From assembly GCF_014697615.1 (NCBI RefSeq), contig NZ_JACJSD010000017.1, positions 1 to 64,000 of the forward strand: 64,000 bases of DNA, given 5' to 3'. Below the pieces are notes generated by a model. That model was not told where the DNA came from. It saw only the letters and a list, made by a program, of their open reading frames with translations, and did not search any database. Source of the stretch: Nostoc sp. FACHB-280. GTDB taxonomy: Bacteria; Cyanobacteriota; Cyanobacteriia; Cyanobacteriales; Nostocaceae. Shown one piece after another: positions 16,675 through 24,814 of this stretch (position 1 is the first letter of the stretch; each line of letters begins with the position of its first letter). Both the position numbers and the translations under genes were made by a program.

Positions 16675-17043
16675 GTGATACAAATACAACAAACAACCTA
16701 TACAACCCAGGACGGTAATACCGTCATAGTTTTAACACCAGCTGGTCGTCTGGACATCACCACAGCTTGGCAGTTTCGCTTAAAGTTGCAGGAATGTATT
16801 TCTAAGCTCAGTCGCCATGTAGTGGTGAATCTTGGGCAAGTAAATTTTATTGATAGTTCTGGTCTCACATCTTTGGTGGCTGGAATGCGTGATGCGGATA
16901 AAGTCAAAGGCAGTTTCCGCATTTGCAACGTACACCCAGAAGCCAAACTCGTGTTTGAAGTAACGATGATGGATACAGTATTTGAAATTTTTGAAACAGA
17001 AGAGGAAGCTTTAGAAGGTGTTCCTCGGAGTATCGCCAGCTAA
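16675..17043 (+). CDS. STAS-domain anti-sigma factor antagonist
   Basis: The 122 residues form a single STAS domain of the SpoIIAA/RsbV type, which binds an anti-sigma (switch) kinase when unphosphorylated. The strand-helix pattern is intact: GNTVIVLTPAGRLDITTAWQF at about 14-34 (shown as the opening 20-residue core VIVLTPAGRLDITTAWQF) and the phosphorylation loop NFIDSSGLTSL at 57-67, with Ser61 after Asp60 as the expected phosphosite. I prefer GTG 16675, which has GGGGA upstream, over the in-frame GTG at 16657. No cognate kinase or phosphatase is adjacent. The upstream nested hairpin is the only visible control element. Confidence 0.88.
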   Translation: MIQIQQTTYTTQDGNTVIVLTPAGRLDITTAWQFRLKLQECISKLSRHVVVNLGQVNFIDSSGLTSLVAGMRDADKVKGSFRICNVHPEAKLVFEVTMMDTVFEIFETEEEALEGVPRSIAS

Positions 17044-17117
17044 GAGCTAGAGGTTAGAGACTAGAAGTGCTTAGGCTAGTTTTTTTACCCAGCACTTAGC
17101 GAGAAGTTGCGTGCGGA

Positions 17118-17160
17118 GAGAACTTGCGTGCGCGGTTTCCCCGCGTTGAGCAAACTTCGG
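17118..17160. repeat. Small CGCGG-TTTCC-CCGCG hairpin repeat
   Basis: A perfect 5-bp GC-only stem (17131-17145) is embedded in flanks (AACTTGCGTGC, TTGAGCAAACTT) that look like another modular repeat of this genome. It lies between the convergent STAS and CpcT genes and may also help stop transcription. Confidence 0.4.
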
Positions 17161-17164
17161 AGAC

Positions 17165-17782
17165 TCAGCACTTAGCAACATCAAGAGAATACTGTTCCCG
17201 TTTGGTGTAGTGATAAGGCCCTAAAATTGCGCCCCAAGTTGCTTTGCCAGTTTCCGAGTCAATACCTTTGTCATAGCTGTAAAATTCTGCTGCTGTGGCG
17301 ACAAACCCCAAGGAAACTTGTACATTGTTGCCTTGATAATTAAAGCTGCAACGAGTATCGGTTGCTTGAGTAGCGATAAACTTATAGTTTTTGGGAGCCA
17401 ATTCTTGCTGGGTCAGTGTCAATACACACCCTGGTAATAAATCTAATTGTTCGACTGTGAGTGTCTTGAGTAAAGCAGGATTACGGCCTGCGCCACTTAA
17501 GGCACTTGGATCTTTAAGCATATAGTACTGGACTTGCAAAGGTGCATCCCAATTTTTTCCTGCCATTAACCGCATAATTCGCTGGCGATAAGGGCGGTCT
17601 AAGTTGACAATATTCGCTTGTTCAGCAAACAACGTAATGCTGTCTTGGGTGAATAAGTTCACAGGCCTTTGCCACATCTGCAAATGGACATACCAAGCAG
17701 GTTCGGCTAAAGCTTGTTCTCGATTGTCAAATTCCCCAGCTATATAATTACCTAGAGTAATGAGAAGCGGTGAAAGGCTCAT
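17165..17782 (-). CDS. cpcT: Phycobiliprotein chromophore lyase, CpcT/CpeT family
   Basis: CpcT attaches phycocyanobilin to Cys153 of the beta subunits of phycocyanin and phycoerythrocyanin. The 205 residues match the family size and show its features: an N-terminal helix with GNYIAGEFDNREQA (11-24), the RPYRQRIMRL strand region at about 59-68, the YYMLKDPSALSGAGRNPALL segment at about 86-105, and the GCVLTL and CSFNYQG strands that complete the beta-barrel. Paralogues (CpeT) attach phycoerythrobilin. With no phycoerythrin gene in view I call CpcT, but the exact substrate is inferred. No phycobilisome structural gene is in the window. Confidence 0.85.
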   Translation of the reverse strand: MSLSPLLITLGNYIAGEFDNREQALAEPAWYVHLQMWQRPVNLFTQDSITLFAEQANIVNLDRPYRQRIMRLMAGKNWDAPLQVQYYMLKDPSALSGAGRNPALLKTLTVEQLDLLPGCVLTLTQQELAPKNYKFIATQATDTRCSFNYQGNNVQVSLGFVATAAEFYSYDKGIDSETGKATWGAILGPYHYTKREQYSLDVAKC

Positions 17783-18088
17783 AAGTTGAGATGCACAATT
17801 TAAAATATTGGATCAAAAATAATTCGGGAAGCAGAATAAATTCAGTAGGAAACTCAAAGACACCACTGAGTGTATACCGCGAAATAGGCAATTCTGCCCC
17901 TGGCTGAAACTGAGTTATTGAGTCGCCAATCTGAAAGAATTTAGTGTGAATTCTGCGTTGATCACGTTGATCCCCACTTATGCTACCAAATTAACCAAAC
18001 ATTCTGATGAGAAAGCCGAACTTGGCAAAGTAGCCTTTAAGGGAGACAATAAAGTAACTTCGCCCTTAACATTCTTAATATTTTTTTT
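17783..18088. other. Divergent promoter region between cpcT and thf1
   Basis: These 306 bases separate the two divergently transcribed photosynthesis-related genes and should hold both promoters. I see no repeat, small frame or known riboswitch. Confidence 0.5.
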
Positions 18089-18793
18089 GTGAATAACGTC
18101 CGTACTGTCTCTGATACAAAGAGAACTTTCTACTCCTTACATACCCGCCCCATCAACACAATCTATCGTCGGGTAGTAGAAGAGTTGATGGTGGAAATGC
18201 ACCTGCTATCAGTAAATGTTGATTTTAGTTACAATCCAATTTATGCCTTGGGCGTTGTCACAACCTTTGACCGCTTTATGCAAGGCTATCAACCAGAAAG
18301 AGACAAAGAATCAATTTTTCAGGCTATCTGTCAGGCTGTAGAACAAGATCCACAGCGATATAGACAAGATGCTGAAAGGTTGCAAGCTCTGGCAAAAAGT
18401 TTAGCAGCCAGTGATTTAATTGGTTGGTTGAGTCAAACTAATCATTTAGACCGTGATCCTGATTTACAATCACAATTGCAAGCGATCGCCAACAATTCTC
18501 AGTTTAAGTACAATCGCTTGTTTGCCATTGGTCTATTTTCCTTACTAGAACAGTCAGAACCAGACTTGGTGAAAGATGAAAAGCAACGCACTGACGCAAT
18601 CAAAACTATTGCGGCTGGGTTGCATTTATCTGAAGACAAACTCAACAAAGATTTGGAGTTATATCGCTCTAATCTAGAGAAAATGTCGCAAGCACTAGCA
18701 GTAATGGCAGATATGCTCTTAGCTGACCGCAAAAAACGCGAACAGCGTCAACAATCTACTACACCAGCTACTCCCCCTAGTGCTAACGAATAG
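18089..18793 (+). CDS. thf1: Thylakoid formation protein Thf1/Psb29
   Basis: Thf1 (Psb29) is a mainly helical stromal protein that supports photosystem II biogenesis and repair and regulates FtsH proteases. The 234 residues start at GTG 18089 with the conserved VRTVSDTKRTFYSLHTRPIN. Next come IYRRVVEELMVEMHLLSVN and YALGVVTTFDRFMQGYQPE, which identify the family. The C-terminal 70 residues are helical and end in a low-complexity Gln/Thr/Pro tail. The start has no strong ribosome-binding site but matches the conserved N-terminus. A good hairpin terminator follows. Confidence 0.95.
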   Translation: MNNVRTVSDTKRTFYSLHTRPINTIYRRVVEELMVEMHLLSVNVDFSYNPIYALGVVTTFDRFMQGYQPERDKESIFQAICQAVEQDPQRYRQDAERLQALAKSLAASDLIGWLSQTNHLDRDPDLQSQLQAIANNSQFKYNRLFAIGLFSLLEQSEPDLVKDEKQRTDAIKTIAAGLHLSEDKLNKDLELYRSNLEKMSQALAVMADMLLADRKKREQRQQSTTPATPPSANE

Positions 18794-18852
18794 CTAACAG
18801 TCTATATGCCAGAATTGACTAGGAATTCTGTAAAACTGGACTAGTAAACTTT

Positions 18853-18890
18853 TCTGAATCTTGAATTCTTGATTCAGACATTTTTTCTTT
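18853..18890 (+). terminator. Rho-independent terminator of thf1
   Basis: A perfect 8-bp stem TCTGAATC/GATTCAGA (18853-18860 and 18871-18878) is followed by CATTTTTTCTTT. It lies 60 bases past the thf1 stop. Its U-tract reaches the stop codon of the convergent gene. Confidence 0.65.
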
Positions 18891-19674
18891 AATCTTTTGG
18901 AGGAAAAGTAATTTTGTTGCCTTCTGGAGTGCTAATTACCTTTCCTCCCAAAGCCTCAATTTCTTTTATTACTCTTTTCCGAGTTTTTTCATCTGTTCCA
19001 TTACTTAATATCATTGCCCAAGTAGCAATCCTAGCGTACCGACTATCAGGATTATGGCTCAAAAATAAAGCAGTTTGATAAGAATTTTGCGCTATATACT
19101 TGCTCTCTGGATCAGAATAGTTATTTGCCCATTGTGCTGCCATACCGAAAGAATGTTGTGCAGCTTGATCATTGCCTAGAAATAATAATTCATCAATACC
19201 TTTATAACGCCATATATGATAAGATTTTTCCGGAACTTGAGGAGTTATACTACGTAACCCCTCTTCCATTAATTTAATTGAGCGTTCTGGCATCGCAGCA
19301 TAAAGAGAAGTGCTAGTAGAAAGCCCGACATAAGCTCCTAAAAATCTTGGGTCATGTTTGATAATAATATCAAAATATTCTGGGCTAAGACTGTAACCTG
19401 TTTTCTGTCGCACTTCATCATCACCGAAGTACTGCAAGAAATTGAGATAAACCCAATTAGCCATCAAATTTTTATAACCAAAACTGGGTATCTCTTGCAA
19501 TAAATTTAACCGGAGATGTTCTGCTTTGATATCTTGTTCTAAAACTGCTAATGAAACACCTTGTTGGTTAGTTAATAGTGATTGTAACCGAGGGAATTGC
19601 AGGGCGCTAACTCCTAATACGCTCAAACAGGCTAATAAAGGTGTAATTAAAGCTTGATACGATAAACGCAACAT
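18889..19674 (-). CDS. Conserved hypothetical membrane-anchored TPR-like protein
   Basis: This 261-residue protein is not assigned to a named family. A hydrophobic N-terminal segment (about 8-26, ALITPLLACLSVLGVSALQF) suggests a signal anchor. The rest is helical with short TPR-like pairs: FLGAYVGLSTSTSLYAAMPE and NDQAAQHSFGMAAQWANNY. Aromatic and Tyr residues are frequent (YFDIIIKHDPRF; KSYHIWRYKG). It is convergent with thf1, sharing the terminator region. The role is unknown; an envelope or thylakoid-lumen scaffold is conceivable. Confidence 0.6.
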   Translation of the reverse strand: MLRLSYQALITPLLACLSVLGVSALQFPRLQSLLTNQQGVSLAVLEQDIKAEHLRLNLLQEIPSFGYKNLMANWVYLNFLQYFGDDEVRQKTGYSLSPEYFDIIIKHDPRFLGAYVGLSTSTSLYAAMPERSIKLMEEGLRSITPQVPEKSYHIWRYKGIDELLFLGNDQAAQHSFGMAAQWANNYSDPESKYIAQNSYQTALFLSHNPDSRYARIATWAMILSNGTDEKTRKRVIKEIEALGGKVISTPEGNKITFPPKD

Positions 19675-19994
19675 AGATAACTATTTTTTGGGCTTTAGTT
19701 ACACCATTCTATGCAATCTTCTACGAGAAGGCAGGAGGCAAAAGAATTTTAGATTTTGGATTTTGAATTAGTGGATAGCAAATCTAAAATTTAGAAGATG
19801 ATGAATTCTGTAACCTGTAAATTAAGTAAAAATGACAAAACCGCCCACACCTTACCTGAAAGAATAGCTAACAAGGCATGGTTGTGGCGGTTTTAAAAAT
19901 TGCTGTTGGGTAACTGGTAGCGATGCTAAACTATGAAAATTTTGGAAGATTAACACTGTTTAGGTAAAACAGCTAAAGAGTTAAATGTGCAGTA
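19675..19994. other. Intergenic region with an 11-bp inverted repeat
   Basis: These 320 bases lie between two minus-strand genes. They include ATTTTAGATTT (19746-19756) and its exact complement AAATCTAAAAT (19780-19790), with a run of TTTTGGATTTTG between. This is the same A/T-rich repeat family as 57885-57999. Nothing else stands out. Confidence 0.5.
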
Positions 19995-20294
19995 TCAAGC
20001 ACTACCTGTGAAAGCAACTTCTGGAAACTTCAACTGAGCTTCTGCCATTGGACGGTTTCTGCCTTCCTCTTGCCAGTAGTTAATCACTTCTGTTGCTTTG
20101 TTAAGCAATTCTACGCGATCTAGCTCAGTAATCCAGTGTTTGGATTCGAGTTCCTTTTTTAACTCTTCCCAAGCATCATTTCTGGGCCAGAAAAAGTACT
20201 TTGTTAAAGGACTGGTACCTTTACCTACAACTTGGTCAACTGCTAGGGCAACGTTATCTTCCAACCAAAGAATTTTGAGAATGAACTTGGTCAA
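19995..20294 (-). CDS. ycf65: 30S ribosomal protein PSRP-3 (Ycf65 family)
   Basis: PSRP-3 is a ribosomal protein shared by cyanobacteria and plastids and sits on the small subunit. The 99 residues contain the family core: [19 protein letters not shown] (3-21), [18 protein letters not shown] (29-46) and [14 protein letters not shown] (63-76). The short tail is variable. The start is TTG 20294, supported by a GGAGGTG site a few bases upstream; no ATG gives a full N-terminus. It is divergent from the HAD gene. The start choice is the only real uncertainty. Confidence 0.92.
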   Translation of the reverse strand: MTKFILKILWLEDNVALAVDQVVGKGTSPLTKYFFWPRNDAWEELKKELESKHWITELDRVELLNKATEVINYWQEEGRNRPMAEAQLKFPEVAFTGSA

Positions 20295-20483
20295 TCACAC
20301 CTCCGGGATACATCCGGGCATAGCTTACTAAGTTTGCGATTGCTTATTGTAACTTAATATCTTGCTCAATGACCAAACTTTTCAGGGAGTAGGGAATAGA
20401 GAGTGGGGAATAGGGAAGAAGTATTCATTATGGATGCTGATCAATTTAAAATCTGAAAAGTTTAAATTGTGATCCATGCAACC

Positions 20484-21275
20484 ATGACTGCACAAGCTTC
20501 AGCACAAGTAATTGTCATTTTTGATATTGATGGCGTTGTGCGCGATGTCGGCGGTTCTTATCGCCGCGCACTTGCCGATACTGTAGAGTATTTTACTAAC
20601 GCTGCATATCGCCCCACACCGTTAGATATTGACCAACTCAAGTCTGAAGGGGTTTGGAATAACGATTGGGAAGCATCGCAAGAATTAATTTACCGTTATT
20701 TTGAGTCTCAAGGTCAGACAAGAGAACAATTAAAGCTAGACTACAACTCTATTGTTGCTTTTTTTCAAGCCCGTTATCGTGGCCCAGACCCGAATAATTT
20801 CACGGGATATATTTGTGATGAACCTTTATTGTTAAGCTCAGAATATTTACAGCAGTTGACTCAAGCTAACATTGCTTGGGGATTTTTTAGTGGTGCGACG
20901 CGCGGTTCTGCTAATTTCATTTTAGAAAAACGCTTGGGTTTGCGATCGCCAGTTTTGATTGCGATGGAAGATGCACCCGGTAAACCAGATCCGACAGGGT
21001 TGTTTACTACTGTTGAGAAGTTGGAAAATCCACAAAGCAACACCACCGTTATTTATGTTGGTGATACTGTGGCTGATATGTACACAGTCACGAAAGCACG
21101 AGAATTACAACCGCATCGCCCTTGGGTTGGTGTTGGGGTGTTACCGCCACACGTCCAAGAAACAGCAGCACGCGCTCAAACATACAGCGAAACGCTGCAA
21201 AAAGCTGGAGCCGCGATAGTTGTGAGTAATGTTGAAGAGTTAAATCCAGCCAAGATAGCAGAACTATTGGCGTGA
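20484..21275 (+). CDS. HAD-superfamily phosphatase, TIGR01548-like
   Basis: A predicted phosphohydrolase of the HAD subfamily IA, 263 residues from ATG 20484. Motif I is FDIDGVVRDVGGSYRRAL, with the nucleophile Asp and general acid Asp two residues apart. A helical cap domain follows (about 45-130), then a motif II-like SGATRGS, the motif III Lys in GKPDPTG, and motif IV GDTVADM. The domain order and DIDGVVRDVGGSYR start point to the TIGR01548 group, whose substrate is not established. An in-frame GTG at 20469 is a possible earlier start. The condensation-domain gene follows after 103 bases, with a terminator-like hairpin between, so a shared transcript is not assured. Confidence 0.8.
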   Translation: MTAQASAQVIVIFDIDGVVRDVGGSYRRALADTVEYFTNAAYRPTPLDIDQLKSEGVWNNDWEASQELIYRYFESQGQTREQLKLDYNSIVAFFQARYRGPDPNNFTGYICDEPLLLSSEYLQQLTQANIAWGFFSGATRGSANFILEKRLGLRSPVLIAMEDAPGKPDPTGLFTTVEKLENPQSNTTVIYVGDTVADMYTVTKARELQPHRPWVGVGVLPPHVQETAARAQTYSETLQKAGAAIVVSNVEELNPAKIAELLA

Positions 21276-21316
21276 TGAAATACTAACTAGTTGGTATTGG
21301 GAATACTTAAGCTGAG

Positions 21317-21333
21317 AAAGCGATCGCTTTTTT
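21317..21333 (+). terminator. AAAGCGATCGCTTTTTT hairpin after the HAD gene
   Basis: A palindrome built around a HIP1 octamer (AAAGC-GATC-GCTTT) is followed by TTT, 41 bases past the HAD gene stop. The stem is short (5 bp), so this is a weak terminator candidate. Confidence 0.35.
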
Positions 21334-21378
21334 GCTTTATGCTGCGTTTATTCCCAATAGTTCAAAATCTACTAATTT

Positions 21379-22683
21379 ATGACAGTCAATCGTCAACTTT
21401 CTCCTATTGAGGAGGGTTTGGAAATAGTTAATCAGACTGGTGGTTCATTCAATGTAGTGACAATTAGTCGAATTATTGGGTGTTTAGATGAAGAAATTCT
21501 CAGACAAGCTCTTGATATTGTTCAGTTGCGTCATCCTCTGTTGAATGCTCGAATTGTTAATTCCCTAAATTCTCTGTGCTTTGAAACAGGAGCAATTCAA
21601 ATTCCTCTGCGTATTATTAATAGCCTCACGAGTCAGTCTTGGCAAGAGGTTGTGATTGCAGAAATGAACGAAAAAATAGCGAGTGATGCAGGTTTAGCAC
21701 GATGTGTATTAGTTAAATCACAGAGTGATAATAATATAAATTATTTAATTACAATCTTGCACCACGCTATCTCAGATGGTTTATCTAGCGTCCAACTGCA
21801 CTCAGAGATATTAACTTATTGTCAAAAAATTATAGATGGGGAATTAATCAATTACGTTGAAAGTTTACCTGTATTACCACCGATTCCAGAACTGCTACCA
21901 AAATCAATGCAAGGATGGAGTGGTATCTTCAAAGGCATTTTCTCGTTATTGAATTTGCAATTTAAGCATTTGTGGTATCGACCAAAAGCTTTGAAGTTTG
22001 AGCAATGTGTACCGATAGAATTGCGTCGTTGTGGATTGGTTCATCGACAACTAGATCAGGAATTAACTGAAAAATTAGTGGATTTTTGCAGACAGGAAAA
22101 GACAACCGTACAAGGCGCATTGTGTTCAGCGTTGATGTTTGCAGCAGCTAATCAAATTTCTGGTTACGAAAGAAAGGATATTTGTTTAAGTTGTTGGTCT
22201 TATGTTAACTTGCGTCAAAGGTTGCGATCGCTGGTGAGCGAAAATAATCTGTGTGTGTTGATTTCTTCTATCACTTCATTTCATATTCTCAAAAGCAAAA
22301 CAACCTTCTGGGATTTAGCGCGGGAAGTCAGACAAAATCTAATCGTAGGGTTGAATTCTGATAATCTCTTCAGCATTATTATGATGTACAAACAGGTGAT
22401 CAAATTCTTACTGACACAACCTAATCATGCACCTGCAAGTGTGTCTGTAACTAATATTGGCAAGGTCAAAATTCCTAAATTTTACGGTCAATTTGAATTA
22501 GAGCAAATCAGCTTTTTGCCAGCACAGGGAGTTTTTGGTGGTGTTGTAAGTTTGGCTGTATCAACTTTTGACAGTAAAATGAATTTAAATTTTACATTTT
22601 CTCTGCCAGCAATTAGCCAAAATTCGATGGAAGAATTGGCAGACAATTTAGTTGTCTGCCTGAAAAATGCTTGTGAGTTTTAG
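21379..22683 (+). CDS. Stand-alone condensation-domain acyltransferase
   Basis: The 434 residues resemble one NRPS condensation domain, or the related PapA5/WES-type acyltransferases, which join an acyl donor to an alcohol or amine. The active-site motif HHxxxDG is present as HHAISDG at 128-134. The N-terminal half-domain opens RQLSPIEEGLEIVNQTGGSF, and the second half carries a C-domain-like region ending FGGVVSLAVSTFDSKMNLNF. No adenylation, carrier or ketosynthase gene is near, so this is not part of a visible assembly line. Such lone C-domain proteins often esterify lipids or sugars; the substrate here is unknown. Start ATG 21379 lacks a strong ribosome-binding site. Confidence 0.75.
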   Translation: MTVNRQLSPIEEGLEIVNQTGGSFNVVTISRIIGCLDEEILRQALDIVQLRHPLLNARIVNSLNSLCFETGAIQIPLRIINSLTSQSWQEVVIAEMNEKIASDAGLARCVLVKSQSDNNINYLITILHHAISDGLSSVQLHSEILTYCQKIIDGELINYVESLPVLPPIPELLPKSMQGWSGIFKGIFSLLNLQFKHLWYRPKALKFEQCVPIELRRCGLVHRQLDQELTEKLVDFCRQEKTTVQGALCSALMFAAANQISGYERKDICLSCWSYVNLRQRLRSLVSENNLCVLISSITSFHILKSKTTFWDLAREVRQNLIVGLNSDNLFSIIMMYKQVIKFLLTQPNHAPASVSVTNIGKVKIPKFYGQFELEQISFLPAQGVFGGVVSLAVSTFDSKMNLNFTFSLPAISQNSMEELADNLVVCLKNACEF

Positions 22684-22693
22684 ACTTCCCTGA

Positions 22694-23500
22694 TTATTCC
22701 AGTTTCAAGAACTTATCTAAAGCAGCCACCATACTAGGCGGCCAGCGACGGATATTTTTCACCCAGTTGATATCTTTGTAACGCTGATCCAAGCCATAAG
22801 CGGCTACCCAGTTGCTTTCGGCTTCACCTTTTTGTCCGTTTACCCAGTAAGCGGCGGTTAAAGCTGCACGCACATCAGCAAATTTGGGATATTTCCGGGC
22901 AATATTTCGCATTTCGCGGATTGCTGGCTCTATTTGACCAGTTTCATATAAAGCGATCGCATAGTTAGCACGGGCAAAGGCAAAATTTGGGGCAACTTCG
23001 GTAGATTTTTTATAATCTGCGATCGCATCGTCCCATTTTCCTAAACCTGCTTTGGCATTGCCGCGATTGTTATAGGCCATTGCATCGTTCGGATCTAATT
23101 CTAAGACGTGGTTGTAATCTGCGATCGCCTGATCCCATTTTCCCAAACCTTCTAAAGCTGTACCCCGATTTAAATAGGGATCTGTCACATTCGGAGCCAA
23201 TTCTACAGCTTTGTTGTAGTCTGCTAATGCCTCTTGCAGCTTATTTTGGCTCACCCGCGAATTTCCGCGATTACTCCACGCACCCGCATTGGTGGGAAAT
23301 TTCTCAATAATCTTTGTCCAGTATTTTTCAGCCGTGGCAAAGTCACCCTTATTTGTCGCTGCAAATGCTTGATTTGCCCACTCATCCCCTTGTTGTATTT
23401 CTTCTGGTGTGAAGTTGGGTTGTTGGGATTGTGCCATGACTGGTTGACCCCAGCCAAACACAAGTAACAGACAAAGAACAAAACTAATTAACTTAATCAT
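22694..23500 (-). CDS. Secreted TPR-repeat protein
   Basis: A signal peptide covers about 1-23 (FVLCLLLVFGWGQPVMAQSQ). At least four TPR units follow between about 36 and 205: WANQAFAATNKGDFATAEKY, AWSNRGNSRVSQNKLQEALA, AYNNRGNAKAGLGKWDDAIA, and YAIALYETGQIEPAIREM. The C-terminus ends RRWPPSMVAALDKFLKLE. TPR solenoids mediate protein-protein contacts; here in the periplasm or lumen. Homologues are widespread in cyanobacteria as photosystem assembly or envelope helpers, but no specific partner can be inferred. It is convergent with the condensation-domain gene, only ten bases between stops. Confidence 0.8.
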   Translation of the reverse strand: MIKLISFVLCLLLVFGWGQPVMAQSQQPNFTPEEIQQGDEWANQAFAATNKGDFATAEKYWTKIIEKFPTNAGAWSNRGNSRVSQNKLQEALADYNKAVELAPNVTDPYLNRGTALEGLGKWDQAIADYNHVLELDPNDAMAYNNRGNAKAGLGKWDDAIADYKKSTEVAPNFAFARANYAIALYETGQIEPAIREMRNIARKYPKFADVRAALTAAYWVNGQKGEAESNWVAAYGLDQRYKDINWVKNIRRWPPSMVAALDKFLKLE

Positions 23501-23655
23501 CTGGGTTTACCTGTGTCTATCTGCGGTGGAGATTCCACAATTTATCATGGCGAAAACTGTCTCAGACAGCAAGTTAGTAAAACAAGGCAAAAGTAAAAGG
23601 TCAAAAGGCAAAAGAAAGAATAGTTATACCACGAGCTTTTTAGCAATTACAGATG

Positions 23656-23750
23656 GTCACTGAGTTTCGGCTTCGCGGTAATCGAGCGAAGCGATGCACT
23701 GAGCTTGTCGAAGTGTCGAGATTCAACTACCGCGTAGTCGAAGTGTGGTC
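23656..23750. repeat. CACTGAG..TCGAAGTG modular repeat
   Basis: Short repeated modules rich in TCGA and CACTGAGCTTGTCGAAGTG occur in this intergenic stretch. CACTGAG-type starts recur three times within 95 bases. This is a dispersed non-coding repeat typical of filamentous cyanobacteria. The 389-base gap 23501-23889 holds this and the next repeat and no gene. Confidence 0.5.
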
Positions 23751-23786
23751 TTTTTATTTACATCGACTTGTAAGCATAAAAACAAA

Positions 23787-23873
23787 AAATTAAGGGTGTA
23801 CACAAGGGTTTGATGTATCCAACACCCTTACACCCTCACACCCCTAAACCCAATTTCTACAGACAATCTTAGT
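23787..23873. repeat. ACACCCTTACACCC-family repeat, copy A
   Basis: Arms TAAGGGTGT (23791-23799) and ACACCCTTA (23822-23830) form a perfect 9-bp stem. The right part runs on as CACCCTCACACCCCTAAACC and ends TACAGACAATCTTA. Related copies occur at 28811-28871 and, inverted, at 51843-51918. The element ends 16 bases before the stop codon of the DUF2887 gene. Confidence 0.6.
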
Positions 23874-23889
23874 GCGTCAGTCCTTTAGT

Positions 23890-24732
23890 TTATTTTCCCA
23901 CCGCTTCTAACCAAACCTGCACATCCGCGAGGCTGCCAAAGTCTAACAGTGCTTCGCTCAAATCTTCCAGAACAGGTAAAGGTAAACCAGAAATTGACAA
24001 ACGCATTTCCTCTGATAACTCGCCAAATCGCTTAGTTAAAATTCGGATAATTAAGCTCACAGCTTCTTCTGTTCGTCCTTCTTCCTTAATTTCACGGTAA
24101 ACTCTTGTTTCTTGGAGCGTTATTCCTAACATCGACTCTACCTCGGCTCTACTTAAGATTTCAAATTTGTACACCATGATCGTCGTAATCATCTCTATTA
24201 TGGCGCGGCTCGCCTTTTGGGATGTTTCTTGACTGGCTCTGGTTAATAAATACCTAGCTTCTGCTGGTGCTTGTTCTGGCTCTACGGTGGTTAGTACCAT
24301 CAATGCTACCCATAAAGGTAATTGACGAATATCGCCTAACTCGTCTAAATACACCCGATGGACTTGTTCTCCATTTAGCAGGGTGCGATGAGGATAAATA
24401 TCACTCTGTTCGATACTGCGTGATGGATAAATAATTACAGCCTGCCAATCACGGAATCTGAGACGATTGCGGTAGAAATATAACGATGATTCCGCAAATA
24501 CTCTTTCATAAAGCTGTTCATCTCTTTGGAATTGTACCTCGCAGAAATACACAACCCCAACACCTTCATTGTCTGGCGGGAGAAATACGCCATCAATTTC
24601 AAATTTCGGTTCTTTAACAGCTACCGAATCAAATCGATAAGATTTCGCATTGTTTGGGACATTTGTCAATAGTTCAAATAATAAACTAGGGGATTGTTGA
24701 AATAGTTTGTAAAAAATCGAATCTCGGCGCAT
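23890..24732 (-). CDS. DUF2887/DUF4351 protein, PD-(D/E)XK nuclease-like (Rpn/transposase-like)
   Basis: The 280 residues match the large cyanobacterial DUF2887 family, which groups with Rpn/PD-(D/E)XK nucleases. The N-terminal FYKLFQQSPSLLFELL is the family start. The putative catalytic residues are Asp in FEIDGVFLPP (about 45-55) and Glu-x-Gln in VYFCEVQFQRD (about 61-71). The C-terminal 60 residues (LIIRILTKRFGELSEEMRL onward) resemble DUF4351. Members are numerous and variable and are often thought to be mobile or regulatory; in this case no mobility signs other than a repeat at the 3' side are seen. Activity is inferred. Confidence 0.8.
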   Translation of the reverse strand: MRRDSIFYKLFQQSPSLLFELLTNVPNNAKSYRFDSVAVKEPKFEIDGVFLPPDNEGVGVVYFCEVQFQRDEQLYERVFAESSLYFYRNRLRFRDWQAVIIYPSRSIEQSDIYPHRTLLNGEQVHRVYLDELGDIRQLPLWVALMVLTTVEPEQAPAEARYLLTRASQETSQKASRAIIEMITTIMVYKFEILSRAEVESMLGITLQETRVYREIKEEGRTEEAVSLIIRILTKRFGELSEEMRLSISGLPLPVLEDLSEALLDFGSLADVQVWLEAVGK

Positions 24733-24814
24733 GAAGCATTCTATCTGTTTGTTTTAGTCTGCGATCGCATCATCCCACATCCCCTGAAGTATGCTGCGAT
24801 CGCACTCTCTCCTT

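Noticed and set aside
23890-24732. Active transposase
   Set aside because: DUF2887/Rpn proteins look nuclease-like but there are no terminal inverted repeats around the gene and no DDE motif.
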